A stretch of 64,000 bases of DNA, taken from NCBI GenBank assembly GCA_001632425.1, contig KV425625.1, forward strand, positions 19,867 through 83,866, given 5' to 3'. Below are positions 8,645-20,345 of the stretch, in pieces (position 1 is the first letter of the stretch; every line of letters starts with the position of its first letter). A program made the position numbers and the translations under genes. The stretch is from Neolentinus lepideus HHB14362 ss-1 (Eukaryota; Basidiomycota; Agaricomycetes; Gloeophyllales; Gloeophyllaceae). A model generated the notes under the pieces. The model was not told where the DNA came from and searched no databases. It saw only the letters and a list, made by a program, of their open reading frames with translations.

Positions 8645-8968
8645 GTCTAATTAAATAACTGGGAACTTTAGCCGAAAGGGGGGTATGCGAGAGATAACTT
8701 AAAGTCTATGCTACAGCTCGTAAATGAGAAGAGGGCGGTAAAGACCAGCAAACACAAATGAAAATGAAAAAGTTTCCCAAGGCTTGCACAGACGAAGGGG
8801 AACGAGGGAAAGGCTGACACATTGTGCTGGCTCAAATAAAAACTTGGAGGATCCGGCACCACGCCACAAGCATGGGCGCCACGAGCCAGCGCACACGACA
8901 CTCACGTGGCCTGCTCCTAGCTTGGCGGTGCATGGGCTCAAGCCGCTTGTTCCTCGTGTCGAGCCCGT
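8645..8968 (-). repeat. 5' leader/terminal region of the DIRS-like element
   Basis: Non-coding sequence directly upstream of the DIRS-like gag. Read on the minus strand, 8968 down to about 8780 matches a plus-strand stretch at 58375-58540 (shared words GCGGCTTGAGCCC, TGCACCGCCAA and TCGTTCCCCTTCGTCTG). A shared stretch outside the coding part, at an element edge, suggests it belongs to the terminal repeat or promoter of this family. Its outer limit is a guess from where the next LTR fragment begins. Confidence 0.5.
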
Positions 8969-9075
8969 TAGGCACCTTGCAGCCATATGACACCCAGGGT
9001 TTGGTGTTTGCTTTGTGGTTGTGTCTGTCTTTAGGTCTCTTCTTTGCAGGTTTCATCACATGTCTGTGCACATCA
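8969..9075 (+). mobile_element. 3' end fragment of an LTR-B/LTR-A type LTR
   Basis: It matches the last ~110 bp of LTR-A and LTR-B, including GGTTTGGTGTTTGCTTTGTG and the terminal CATCA. The rest of the LTR is missing. Its CATCA end abuts a scrap of copia gag. Confidence 0.65.
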
Positions 9076-9157
9076 CCAGGTTGCTCTTAATGTCCTTCAC
9101 ATGCACCTTCTGCCCATCCTCAACTGCCAAACATATCTGACCACTAGCCTGACCTGT
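9073..9157 (-). pseudogene. Copia gag scrap
   Basis: About 85 bp that, on the minus strand, matches the copia gag at 1950-2035 (peptide GQASGQIWLAVEDGQKVHVK) with several CpG-to-TpG type differences. It is an isolated remnant squeezed between an LTR end and a MITE. Confidence 0.65.
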
Positions 9158-9164
9158 GGTGTGA

Positions 9165-9313
9165 TTCCAGCCAGTATAGTACTACTATCCCACTAAACAC
9201 CAAAAAATAATGTCCTTTAGAGCCACTAATGAAGTACTACAGCTATAATACTACAATGAGGCTGATTACCACTATGCACTGCTTTAGCGCAATAGTAGTA
9301 CTATTGTCTATAT
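9165..9313. mobile_element. Small MITE, copy 1
   Basis: About 145 bp with inverted termini (TAGTACTACTAT..CACTAAA against TTTAGCGCAATAGTAGTACTA). An inverted copy lies at 20346-20498. Both copies share the outer words ATTCCAGCCAGTATA and TATAGACAATAG, which therefore belong to the element or to a common host sequence. No ORF. Confidence 0.65.
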
Positions 9314-10620
9314 AGGGCAGCCAATCCTCCTGGAAGCCCGGCTGAGTTTGAATTGGCCTGCCTGGCACCCAGACTTTGATCTGTGAGGATAATAATAGCC
9401 CAGTCTGCACTGGCTGACCCAGAAAAATCCGGAAAAATCGTAATAAATCAGAATATATTCCTGAGCCCACCTGGGGCTGTGACAGTGCCAAAAATAGCTC
9501 ACAGATATAAATAGATTACTGCCAAAAGGCATTCTGCTGCTTGTATAAAATTGGAAAAATTGCCTAAATGTAGAAAAAATCAGAGAGATTCCTGGGAAGG
9601 GGTGGGCTGAGGTGGCATCTCCAAAATTGGGCAATCACCTGCCTAAAATGGTAATTTTCATGTGGGTACCCATTTGAATCAGAAGTTTTGGCTCTGTTTG
9701 GTTCCAGGGGTCATTTCCCATGATTAGGTAATCAGTTTCTAAATATAGAAATTTTTGAGTGGATACCCATTTGAATTGTAATTGTTTATTCTGTTTGTTT
9801 CAAATGTTAGTTTCCCATGCCCATAGCACTGGAACCAGGACAGGTCCTGGAATGACACCTGTAGGAATGGCATTGGGTTCACTAGAGCTATCTATCTGTA
9901 GCAAAATATAGCAAAACATTTTTTCACATGCCGTGTCTGAAACAGTTTTTTGTGTTTTCCCACACTGATACTGGTCTGTAGCTCACACCCTTTTGGGAGC
10001 ATCAGCAAATTTGACCGGGTATGGCCATCCGGTGGCAATCGAATGTCAGTGCTACAACATGTGGAATGTCTACAACTCTAGCCAGTCGATAGACAAATGA
10101 CTACATGCAGATGAGATATATAGCCATACTTTGGCAAGATCTACCACACCTGTCATTATTACACTGATGGCCATCGAGACTTGTCTGGTAAGATAGGCGA
10201 CATAGAGATTCATCGACATCACGTGATGGATTGTGACACAGAAATGGTCGACTTATTTTGTTCAGACCTTGACACTTTTCTGAAAACTAAAACCTACAAA
10301 TGATAGCTAAGGCATGGTTCCAAAGATTGTAGGTTTTACTTTCTCCAAAATATCTTTCCTCATCCACGGAAAAAGTAATTTTTTCTGCTGTCACTAAATG
10401 CACTCATTTTGTGATTTCCGTCAACTTGTGTCACTGCAGCTCAAGATTTTTGCCGCTTATGTAAGCTTACATAATATCCTAATATAGTAAGACATACACT
10501 GCTGCAGAGGGCTATTTACGGTCTATGACATATCATTAATGGGCCAAAAAAAGAGAAATCGGATTGGAAACCTCGGAACTTATGCTGTAAAGAAGGCAGA
10601 GTGATTATCCATGATTCAAA
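9314..10620. other. AT-rich intergenic/transposon-flank DNA without a recognised gene
   Basis: About 1.3 kb, low in CpG. It contains a loosely repeated phrase (GGTACCCATTTGAAT at about 9664, GATACCCATTTGAATTG at about 9762), so some of it may be an old local duplication. No ORF with recognisable content; possibly the 5' non-coding part of the DDE transposon that follows. Confidence 0.5.
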
Positions 10621-12870
10621 TTGACTGTATACTCACAAATATCACAGAAACCCCGTCTGGATGCAGAGGAGGAAGAGGAGGTTGCTGATGACCCGGTCTG
10701 CGAGAGAGCTCATCCTGACATGCTTGAAACAGACTCAGTCCTTAGTGACCTGTCAGATGTCAATGCAGAGGATGCACCCCAAACTGGACTACTCACCTGG
10801 CTGAAGACGAGCAAGCAGCAACTAATGCTCCTATTCCGGAAGAAGGATAGCAAGGCAAGAGAGAGCAAGATAAGGGGCCAGTACAAAACCAAAGGCACGA
10901 AGCAAGCAGCTCGCACAGAGCGCTATCATAGACAGCAGACCCGAGAACAAACAGCGAAGTTGGATGCTGTAGGCTTCAAGCTGATCACAACATGGTTCCG
11001 GCCCAAGGAGAAGCAGGCGGTCGGGCAGAAGCAATCACAAGACTCCCACGCTGTTGTAGACCGAGGGAATGAGATGGGTGTCACCCGAGATGAGACTGAG
11101 ACCGAGCAAGAGTCTTCGCAGACATTCTTGGAGGTGCAGACATTCTCAGAGGTAGAGACAGGTGTGCCGGAGTGGGACTATGATGAGGATGGACATTCGG
11201 ACTGGTCAAGCAGTGTCGAAATCGATGAGGGTGCTTTTCGAGAGGCTGCAAGCCCATTGTGTGGCGATGAGATTACGCACGAAGAGGGTGGGCCATGGGG
11301 CATACCTGAAGCATCTTCGTGCACGCCAACATCAACCACACCTCCAGATCCCATCACCACACCTACACCTGACAACTCAACCCGATCTGACTCCACCACA
11401 TCTGGTTCACGTCCATATCTCCCGCCACCTGAGAAAGCCATTGCTGAGGCAACAATCGTGAAGCTCGAGCTCTTGATCAGACCTCAGCGCAAAACCGGGT
11501 ATGGATACAAACAGACTAACCTTGAATCAATCCTGCATGGCCGTCTGGAGCTCATGCTGATGTTCCTTCATGTCTTCCGAGGGCGCGGTTACCGAGACTG
11601 GACAGGTGCATCTCTTGCGGTGGCACGCACCACGGGGAAGGGTGAATGGCTTGCGAGGCAACTGCGGGAATGGACACACGACTTCATACAAAGCGAAAAG
11701 AAGCTCCCGACACACCTTTACGGGAAGTTCAAGTCGTCTATTCTTGAACACGAGGATCTAGCACAAGAAATCCATTTGCACCTGCAAGGGAAAGGCAAAT
11801 ATATCTGTGCTGCTCATATCGTGCAGTATCTCGAGACCCCGGAGATGAGGGAGAGGTTAAACCTCAAGAAGCCAATCTCAGAGCGAACAGCCCAGCGCTG
11901 GATACATAATATGGGGTACAGGTGGAAGAAGGAGCCTAAAGGCCAGTACAAGGACGGACATGAGAGGCAGGATGTCGTAGATTATCGACAGAATGTCTTC
12001 TTACCGAGATGGTTGAAGCTCGAGGCGAGGACACGGATATGGAATACTGATGGTTCCGAAGCAGATGAAAGTGCAACTCGGGAGACTCGAAGGGCACGTT
12101 GGATTGTAATCTGGCATCATGATGAGTCAATCTTCTATGCCAATGACAGGCGACATCTGCGCTGGGTTAATAATGATGAGAGTGCGAAGCCATACGTTAA
12201 AGGCGAGGGCGCATCGGTCATGTTTGCTGACTTTGTGTCACCGGACTATGGCTGGCTCCGGTCAGAAGATGGGTATGTAACTTCCTCATTGGTATATTTC
12301 TATTCTGACTGTGGCAATAGGATGGAGGAGGCCCGTGTTACATGGAAGCCTGGCAAGAATCGGGATGGCTATTTTACGACTGCAGATGTGCTGGAGCAAG
12401 CAACGAAGGCTATGGACATTTTGAATAAGCATTACCCAGACGAAGAGCATATCTTTGTCTATGACAATGCAACAACCCATCTCACACGCCGTCCTGATGC
12501 ATTGTCTGCCTGCAAGATGCCAATGAACCCTCCAAAAAAGAACTTCCTGTGCGAAATCAAGAACGGCAACACAAGCACCTTTGTTCCCATGCAGGATGGA
12601 CAGTTTCCTGATGGCACACCTCAGTCCTTCTATGATAAGGATGGCTGGTTCAAGGGAGTGCAGACGATAATCAAGGAGCGCATTGACAAGGGTGCCAAGA
12701 TTCCCGATCCTCGCAACCGTCGGATCCTTGCTCAATGCAAGAACTTCAAGTGCCCTCCTGGTCGGAAGGATTGTTGTTGCCGGAGGATTCTCTACAGCGA
12801 GCCCGACTTTGTGTCTCAAAGTCTGCCTAAGCATGGTTGCAAGGCACGTACCACTTACCCCTATGTCTGA
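10621..12870 (+). pseudogene. DDE transposase of an Agaricomycete family, C-terminally truncated
   Basis: A 749-codon open frame with no internal stop. The first codon is TTG; the first in-frame ATG is at about 10719, so the true start or a first exon is unresolved. Residues 1-280 are acidic and low in structure. The middle contains ERTAQRWIHNMGYRWKKEPK, a helix-turn-helix-like stretch followed by YKDGHERQDVVDYRQ. The catalytic core begins with IVIWHHDESIFYANDRRH (first Asp) and continues to EEHIFVYDNATTHLTR (second Asp). A Cys-rich block CKNFKCPPGRKDCCCRR follows. In related proteins the next segment carries a third acidic residue (Glu in a LNFIEQ-type motif); here the frame ends at KARTTYPYV before it, and the next 100 bp do not encode it in any frame. 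It is thus probably inactive. The fold resembles the IS630/Tc1 class; the family name is uncertain. Confidence 0.75.
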
Positions 12871-12967
12871 GACATGCTGTCACAAGGGGACACAACCGGC
12901 ACATGATTGATAAGGTGTGCATCTACCTTTCTCCATGGCTAGACCGGCAGCTGACATATCTTGAAGA

Positions 12968-15197
12968 CTACAGAGCATCGTATTGGTCATAGATAACCTC
13001 TGCATCATCTTGTCCGCTGATACGCACAGACACACGACGAAACCCGCGGAAAAGAGACCTAAAGTGTAGACACAACCACAAAGCAAACACCAAAGCCCTT
13101 GGTGTCAGATGGCTGCGAGGCCCGGGGTAGCGAAGGGTAATATAGTTCGGAGGGGATGGGTGGAGGTGAGACATATAGGTGGGGCTAAAGGGAGGTTGGC
13201 GCCAAGTCGCTACTCGGCGGCAGTCTGTAGAGTGAAAGCGACGCTATGCGCTATGTAGCGCTATATGCACGGCGCTGTATGGGCGCTGGACGATAGTCCT
13301 CCTGTTCGGCGCTATGCGGTCTTCGACGCTCTATAGTGGAGCGCTGCTGGTAGTCGCTATCTCTAACTCGGACGTATATCGACTCTGATTAGCACTACGC
13401 TACAGCGCACGGGGCTGTCTTGGAGAAGGGAACGTATAAGGGGCGACTTACGAACAGCGACGCTACGCTGGTGTACTCTGTCGCTATCTCTGGGTGAAGT
13501 CGGAGGTACGCAAGAGTACCTAAATGCGAGTCGCAAGATGGACTTAGAAAGAAAGCTCTGACGCAAGACTGAGATCTGAAGTGTGTGGTGAAGATAACTT
13601 GTTATACAGACAGTAAAGTAATGGCTTAAATACATAAGAATGACTACTCCGTGTCCGATCCTATCTACCTACTACCGCGAATTGTGCCTCTGCTCAGCCT
13701 CACATCCATACGACTTGTACTGCCTTGCTCCTAATCCACATGCGCTCTGCGACCAATAACCTGCATGACCAACTCTAGCACGCGCGCCGCTCCGCGGACG
13801 GGAGCCAGTCGGGTGCGTCTTGACTTTGCGTTAGGGCGCGCCTCTTCGATGATCCGGGGGCGGGCTATGCTGCCGATGCTAGCGCGGTGCTGCCGAAAGA
13901 GGGATAAAGGGCGGGGCCGCTCTGTGGTGCGGCGGTGTCGTGATAGCCGTGGTTGCGCCATGTGTCGATGCGCACTGCACGCATAAGGAAAGTCGCGCCA
14001 ATAGAACTTGCGCTGATCTGAGGCGACGGCGGGCTGTACGCCATATGGAAAGGCGCCCTGAGACACCGCCTCGGTTCGGACCGCAGTAAGAACGCCGGCC
14101 GACGCATGCCGAAATGCCGATGACTCGACTGAATGACGCTCAACGTCCGAGCTACCGAGGAGCCATCCTAAGTCCGCCGAGGAGCCGAGAGCCTTGTCGC
14201 TGGTGCGTAGGGTCGCTAGTGCGCAGAGTACCGACAGTGCGCTATTGAGTCGCTAAGTCGCCATTCCCACGAAGCGCGCGGAATCGCCCTAAGTCGCGTT
14301 TTCTGGGGTCAGAAGCCAACGGGGCCTATCACCGCCTTCCCCGCTACCATATTCTAGCTCATCATCATCATCATCAGGCTCCGCAGCTTCATTGACATCC
14401 TCCGTATCCGCCGTTGGGCCAGGGATGGAGCTATTCCCAGCAACAGGCTCATCTTCAACATCAATCTCATAGCTACAACACTCTGGTTCACACCGTAGAC
14501 CTGCTAGATGGCCAATACCCAGGCCTATGTAGCACATGAGCATATCCCGATCGACGAACCTATTCATTGAATTTGTAAGAAATATGAACACACATCTGGC
14601 CAAACAACATACCGATTGACATAGTAGAACCGGTAGTCACCATCTGGATCTCGAGCAATGGAAGGCCCCAAGAACTCAGTGGTACGCCCCTTGTGATATG
14701 CAGGGAGAATATGAGCCCCTCAAATAACATGCGCAGGATCCAGGAAGCCGAATGCATTACTGTCGGTTCTCAGGATGAATTGGAGACATTCCAGATGATG
14801 TACTGCAGTGCCTGCAGGGATCTCATCTGCATATTTGTACCACCGAACCCATAGAAAATTGAACTGTGCTGCTTCAACACCGTCCAAGACAAAATCACCT
14901 TGAATTTGCACATGGTACACGCCGAGGACTCTTGCATATCCAAATGGGTGCCTGTGACCACCTTCCGCACTCTGCTCACGTGCAACCAGAATGTTGCACT
15001 TGTCAGTGGTAGGATTCACGGTGTTGCGGTCCCGTCTGATGTTATATCTTGTAAAGTTGAAGGCTGCTGTGGCGTGCCTGTATATATGATTGTGCTTGAA
15101 ATAGAACTGTGTGCTTGACATGTCTGCGATACTGAAGCGCTCGCCGATCCTGGCTTGCAGATGGGAATAGAGGTCCTCGTGAAAGTTCTGTGACCGT
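12968..15197 (-). pseudogene. Transposon-associated ORF (CACTA/KDZ type), split by a solo LTR and 5'-truncated
   Basis: The frame runs from 15197 (VYQRSQNFHED) through IYRHATAAFNFTRYNIRRDR, ARVLGVYHVQ, FNFLWVRWYKYA, FGFLDPAHVIRGAHILPAY and RFYYVN. A 53-bp intron (14612-14560) leads to FVDRDMLMCYIGLGIGH and an acidic tail (DDDDELEYGSGEGG). It is then cut by LTR-B at 14331. Below that LTR, at 13017, the same frame resumes and stops at 12968 after about 17 codons (DDAEVIYDQYDAL). The phrases around GFLDP and FVDRDMLM are typical of a large ORF that accompanies CACTA or KDZ-type DNA transposons in Agaricomycetes. The N-terminal half is missing because LTR-A starts at 15198. The exact superfamily is uncertain. 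Confidence 0.65.
13018..14331 (-). mobile_element. LTR-B copy 1, solo LTR with 4-bp target duplication
   Basis: On the minus strand it starts TGATAGGCCCCGTTGGC and ends GTGCGTATCA. CCGC precedes it (13014-13017) and CCGC follows it (14332-14335), a perfect 4-bp duplication. It is 1,314 bp long, very rich in CpG and short GCGCTA-type motifs, with no internal retroviral region, i.e. a solo LTR. The insertion point is inside the last exon of the transposon ORF described around it, so LTR-B is the younger of the two. Confidence 0.85.
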
Positions 15198-16316
15198 TGA
15201 TACACCCTATGTGTCTCTAGGCTCAGAAAACGCATTTTTGGCACTTCTGCGCTATTTCTCATGCTATGTGCGATAGTGCTAGGGCTCCCAGTCTGGTGGC
15301 GCAAGCAATATTCGAGTTTTTATTGATTTTTCCAGCTATTTCCTGCACTCCTCGACACTTTGATCTCGTTCAGCAGGTGCTCTGCTGCATTATGTAAGCA
15401 AGCGCACCCATCTCGACAATAGCGGCGGTGCTGTGGTATCCTTCCAACAAGTGGCATAGTGCAGCAGTGTTGCACTGCTTCAGCTGCGTCTGGTAGTGTG
15501 GTCTCTATCAAGCTCAAGTCATTCCGAGGCTGTGCGTGTGTTGCGGACACCTGTGCAGCCTCCACCTGGAGCAATAGCGCTTTTTGATGCGATGCTGTGC
15601 GCTTTCCCACGCTTCTTTCGGTATGCGGTGGCCTGTGCATATGGACACTGTAGCTTACGGAGATTGTTCCCCTGTCTGAGGTTTGAGATAGATCAGTTTC
15701 AGGAGTAGTTTCATTTTGTTAGCATATGGCTTTTGGTTCATTTGTTTACCCAGTAGAGTACTTTAGTTGGACCTCCTGTAGGCAGACAAGGCAGGCAACC
15801 GGCAACCCAGTCAGTCCTCCCTGTGCAATCTAGTGTTCCCATCTCATTCCTGCGTCTATCTCTGAGCTTCCTGTGTCTTGCATCCTTCCTCCGATCCCTG
15901 CGTCACTATCCCTCTGCCTACGATAAGAGCGCCAAGTCGCTATCATCGCTATATGTCGCTATACGTCGCTAGTCGCTACATCACTATCTCGCCAACTGCT
16001 AATAGGCACACCGAGTCGCACCTTGTCACTTTCCGATTGTGTTCTATTTTTAGCCTCCCATCGCTATTCCGTCGCCATCTTTCTACGTCCCACTTTGCAT
16101 CACAGTTTTTTCTTGGTTTTTTTCATATACGTCGCATTTGTGGTTTGCGGTCTCGGCCCTATACTTCCATTTACTCCCTCCGAACTATCTATTACCCTTC
16201 GTTACCCTGGGCCTCGCAGCCATCTGACACCAAGGGCTTTGGTGTTTGCTTTGTGGTTGTGTCTACCCTTTAGGTCTCATTTTCCAGCAGGTTTCGTCGT
16301 GTGTTCGTGTTCATCA
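15198..16316 (+). mobile_element. LTR-A copy 2 (about 1.12 kb)
   Basis: Direct repeat of 4451-5635. It starts TGATACACCCTATGTGTC and ends GTGTTCATCA, with scattered substitutions and a net ~65-bp length difference concentrated in the TCGCTATA-rich middle. No target duplication (ACCGT left, GCGAG right). It truncates the transposon ORF on its left. Confidence 0.75.
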
Positions 16317-16688
16317 GCGAGTGTAGAGCAGCTAGTGCATAGTCAGTGGTCAGCCTGAGAGGCTCAACTTACGCTGCCGCTGCAACTCAAAGGCACACAA
16401 ACGGGCTGATTGATAGGAGGCGGAATGGCCATCACTGACCAAACTTCTGCCATCTCGCTGAGGAATGGTTTTCGCAACTAGTCTAGTCGTTCGGCAACAA
16501 CCAGTTACAGCCAGTTCAACAACTTGCCACCGGCTTCCCACCCGGTGACCACGTGTGCCAGAATTGCCACGCTCTGGCCAAATATGCAAGCCACTACCAG
16601 CCGCGGGAGGATTTGCTGATGAGGGTGGTCACCCACTAGTGGCCTACAGGTTTACATAAGACGCCAAGAGATTCTATCCAGTACATCA
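16317..16688 (-). other. Possible exon remnant, unrecognised
   Basis: A minus-strand open frame at 16350-16589 begins MHIWPERGNSGTRGHRVG and ends at a good donor (GTAAGT) followed by a short intron and TTGCACTAG-like acceptor just before LTR-A. It may be an exon of a host or transposon gene cut by LTR-A. No family recognised. The remainder to 16688 shows nothing. Confidence 0.25.
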
Positions 16689-17250
16689 TAAATTACCATA
16701 TTTGGCAATTTACTACACCAATACTATATACTATCATATTCAACTAAGTGCCAACAGGTCCCAGGCCATCCAGGCCACTCTGGGGTGACCTGCTACTGAT
16801 CAGCCTCAAACACACACATCTCATCACCCTGTGGCAACCAGTACACCTAGTGACTGGGAAACACTTGGTAATCAATCCTATGATATGTCTTTTCAATTAT
16901 GCATCTTGTCCTGCCCACCCCAGTGGGTCCTAGTATCACTAGACACCAGAAACATCGAATTTCAGGTCTGAGCAATATACTGGTGAGCAAGCCTACTTCA
17001 GGGCCTGTTCGGAAAACCCCATGGGTTTGGGGTGGGGTTTCCCTTTAAGGGAATTTGTGGCATTTCGGCCCCATTGCCCTGGCCCGAGCCCAGCCCAGCC
17101 CCAGCCCAGCATTCGATAAGCACCGGGTTGGGCTTGCGCGAGTCACAACTGTGATGATGAAGTTTAGCACGACTTCTGCTGCGTGCTGGGTGCTTTTCTC
17201 ATATATACCTGGCTTCTAAGTGATAATAATATACTTCTGCTATTAAATCA

Positions 17251-18331
17251 TTGACTGCTATGGCTACAAAAGGCAAAAAATGCGATGCTACAGCTCTGGA
17301 AGAGCCTGAAACTCAAGCTGGAGATGCTGGAGAGACAGAGGAGGTCGGGTTGGGGAAGAAGGCTATCTGGATGGTGAAGGATGATGAGATCATAGTCAGG
17401 GTGCTTGGAGAGGAGAAGATGAAGGGGAACCAGTCAGATAATGGGTGGAAGAAAAGTGTCTGGACTGCAGTACTGAGGGCTTTGGAGAGTGAGAGTCACC
17501 ACAAAGGTGCTCCTAAGACTGCTGAACATTGTGGGGAGCACTGGCGAACTGTAAAATTGTATATTATATATCTGTTGCATCTCTGACTGTGAACTAGATC
17601 AAGACCAATTTCCTGCAAGTGCAGAAGCTCCGAGACCAGTCTGGCTTTGGTTGGGATGATGAACGGAAGCTTGTGATCACTACCAGTCAAGTTGGTGATG
17701 ATTATTTGAAGGTAAGCACCTTCATTTAGGCTGCTAGCTTCATTGAAGTGTCTTGTGTTAGGCCCATCGAAGGGAGAAGCGGTGGACAAAGACACCATTC
17801 CCTCTGTATGATGAACTTGCTGCTCTCATTGATGGCAAAGTTGCCACTGGTGATCATGCCTTCTGTGCTGGGCAGGATGCAGAGACTCTTGAGGGAGATA
17901 CTGGTGATACTTCATTCAGTTCTGAGAGTACTGAGACCTCAGTTTGTATCATTCCCTTGCCTAAACCTCAGTCTGGCTGATTATTTATCTCTATTTAGGC
18001 TGCTGGGACTACTCCTGCTCACCCCATGAAGCACAGGAAACAGTCAGGCTCTCTGGCTCTCCAGAGTATGGCTGATGCAATGCTGACAGTTGCACATGCT
18101 ATGGCTGGAGATCAGGGTACGACTAGTTCTGTTACACTTCAGCCCTCTCCAGAGAGGTGTAAGGCTGCCATTCGCCTGCTAGATATGGATGATGAGCTTT
18201 CAGATCATGAGCAGGTCAAGGCTATCAGGCTCTTTACCAGGAATACAGCTGTTGCTGATTCTTATGTAGCTATTGATAAAAAGTCATGGCGTACTCTGTT
18301 TTTATGTAGTGAACTTGGTGATGATGAGTAA
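17251..18331 (+). CDS. PIF/Harbinger Myb/SANT-like DNA-binding protein
   Basis: It starts at ATG 17251 (MATKGKKCDATALEEPETQ). A Myb/SANT-like domain covers KKAIWMVKDDEIIVRVLGEE, GNQSDNGWKKSVWTAVLRAL and TAEHCGEHWRTVK. A short intron (about 17556-17602) leads to FLQVQKLRDQSGFGWDDE. A second (about 17712-17760) leads to AHRREKRWTKTPFPLYDELA and the acidic TGDHAFCAGQDAETLEGD. A third near 17950-17999 opens the last exon, AAGTTPAHPMKHRKQSGS, ending ELGDDE at 18331. In this superfamily the second ORF binds the element ends and brings in the transposase; here it sits convergent to the transposase. All exons are open. The intron positions are inferred from GT/AG sites and continuity of the domain. 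Confidence 0.8.
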
Positions 18332-18349
18332 CTGTAGTTGTTGATTAAT

Positions 18350-19714
18350 TTACACTCCCCTCTCTTGTAGTATTCTCTGATAGCTCTGCCACATCTCACT
18401 CGCAATTTGATCCCGCCTTGCAGAAGCCCAACTGCTCTCTGCCTGATATATATCACCTCCCAAGAGTTCAGGAAGCTCCAAAGACTGGGTTCTGGAGGAT
18501 TCTGCCACTTGATGATCATTATACCTGTCATGCACTTCATCATGTGGGTCATGGATGTGAATAAAATTGTGCAAAGCACATAGAGCTGGAATGAACTTTG
18601 CTTGAGTTTCTTGGTCATATTCAGGAGCAGCAAGCATCAATGAGAATCTGCGTTTGACAACTCCAAATATCCGTTCAATAACATTACGAGCTTGAGCATG
18701 GCAGAGGTTGAACAATTCTTCCTTATTTTGAGGTCTGCATACCTTGAGTTAGCTATATTCCATCAATTGAGATATGTGATTACCTGAGATTACCACGAGC
18801 CCATTCTTTCAAATGATAGCACACCCCACGATATGGAGCAATCAGGACATCACAGTTTGGAAAGCCAGCATCTGCAAGGTAGTATTTCCCATTAGGGATC
18901 ACAAAGTCCTGCATGCGAACATTCTGGAAAATCTGTGCATCACTAGTGCTCCCTTCCCATCCAGCTAAGATGTACATGAATAACATGGAGAAGTCACAGA
19001 CAGTGAGGATGTTCTGTGAGATTCCACCCTTCCAATTGCGATAGCATGGGAGAGCCTCATCGGGAACAAACATATCAATGTGCGAGCTATCAATAGCACC
19101 AAAAACATCCTTGAAAAAGGGGTAGAGCTTGCTGTTATCCGTGATTTCAGATGGCATGGCTGACTCATTGGGAGTGGTAGGTAACTTGACATATTTGACA
19201 TAGAATGGTTTGGCCACAAGCATGTTGAGAACTTCATGGATTGCCCTAATTCACATTTTAATTTGAATAATATTGGAAATATGCAGATAACTCACTTGGA
19301 AATGGTATCTCCACTTCTCTGGAATCGCTCTTGCAAATTACAGCTGCTATCACCAGTTCGAGCAAGATAGCAAAATATAGCTAGCTTCTCCTCAGATGCA
19401 ACCCATCTTGATGACTGGAGGCCTGAATGAGCAACAAGTTCATGGTGTAATGCATGAAATACAGCCTGTGGCATGCCCATCTGCCTTCGGAACCGCTCAG
19501 GATGTCTCTCTAGGAGTTCAGAAAGCCATCGTTCACCAGTCATGGCAGATGTATGCAGTGGCTTGGCAGGTTTCCTGATGAGAGAGTGAGCTACAGCAGC
19601 AGCACCAGCCATAAGTGCCATTACTCCAATAGAACTCTGTACTCTCTTGCTCTGAGCATGGTTCTGAGCATTATGAATAGCTTGTTGACTTTTGTGAGGT
19701 CTCTGGGCTGCCAT
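18350..19714 (-). CDS. PIF/Harbinger DDE transposase (DDE_Tnp_4)
   Basis: It starts at ATG 19714 (MAAQRPHKSQQAIHN). Exon 1 contains a helix-turn-helix-like region (WLSELLERHPERFRRQMGMP; VASEEKLAIFCYLARTGDSS). After an intron near 19290-19246, exon 2 carries FGAIDSSHIDMF (first Asp), GISQNILTVCDF and YYLADAGFPNCDVLIAPYRG (second Asp). After another intron near 18780-18734, exon 3 carries the helix NVIERIFGVVKRRF with the catalytic Glu, and ends ILQERGV at 18350. All three acidic catalytic residues are present, as is the typical spacing, so the enzyme may be functional. It has the HARBI1-like layout and a length near 390 residues, normal for fungal PIF/Harbinger transposases. Confidence 0.85.
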
Positions 19715-20345
19715 GGGACTATATTTGCAGCACTAAAGAGTAAATTTACACAAGAGAATCAAGTGTGATATATCGTGACTAGTCATGAGAATCTCGCGCC
19801 ACCGGGGCTCGCGCAACTGCTGGGCTGGGCTTGTTTAGCAAGCCCAGCTCAGCCCACCCCAACCCGTGTTGCTGAACAGGCCCTCATGCACAATCTGGTC
19901 ATCCCAAGTGTCCACTAATAGCTTGTAGTGCCTGGGGTGGGCAGGACAAGATGCATAATTGAAAAGACATATCATAGAATTGATTACCAAGTGTTTCCCA
20001 GTCACTAGGTGTACTGGTTGCCACAGGGTGATAAGATATGTGTGTTTTTGGGGCTGATCAGTAGCAGGTCACCCTAGAGTAGCCTGGATGGCCTGGGACC
20101 TGTTGGCACTTAGTCAAATATGATAGTATATACTTGGGAGAGGTGATTCTGACTAGCAGAACCAAAAGTGATAGATGGGGAGAGGTTGCAGGAGGTATAC
20201 TACCCAAAAGTGGTACTCAGCCACCTTCTTATCAGATTCTCTCTGAGCCTTAAGCAAACCCATAGGTCTATGGTAGTTAATCACCCTTTTGAAGGGGAAT
20301 AGTGCAGAAACAAGTATTGGTGTAGTAAATTGCCAAATATGGTAA

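Larger units (their letters stand above)
17001..19883. mobile_element. PIF/Harbinger DNA transposon, apparently complete
   Basis: The ends are GGGCCTGTTCGGAAAA and, inverted, GGGCCTGTTCAGCAAC, with a TCA duplication on both sides (16998-17000, 19884-19886), the 3-bp type expected of this superfamily. Runs of AGCCCAGCC follow inside both termini. It carries the two standard genes converging on each other: a Myb/SANT-like protein on plus and a DDE transposase on minus, with only about 20 bp between their stops. Neither gene shows a frame break once introns are removed. Confidence 0.85.
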
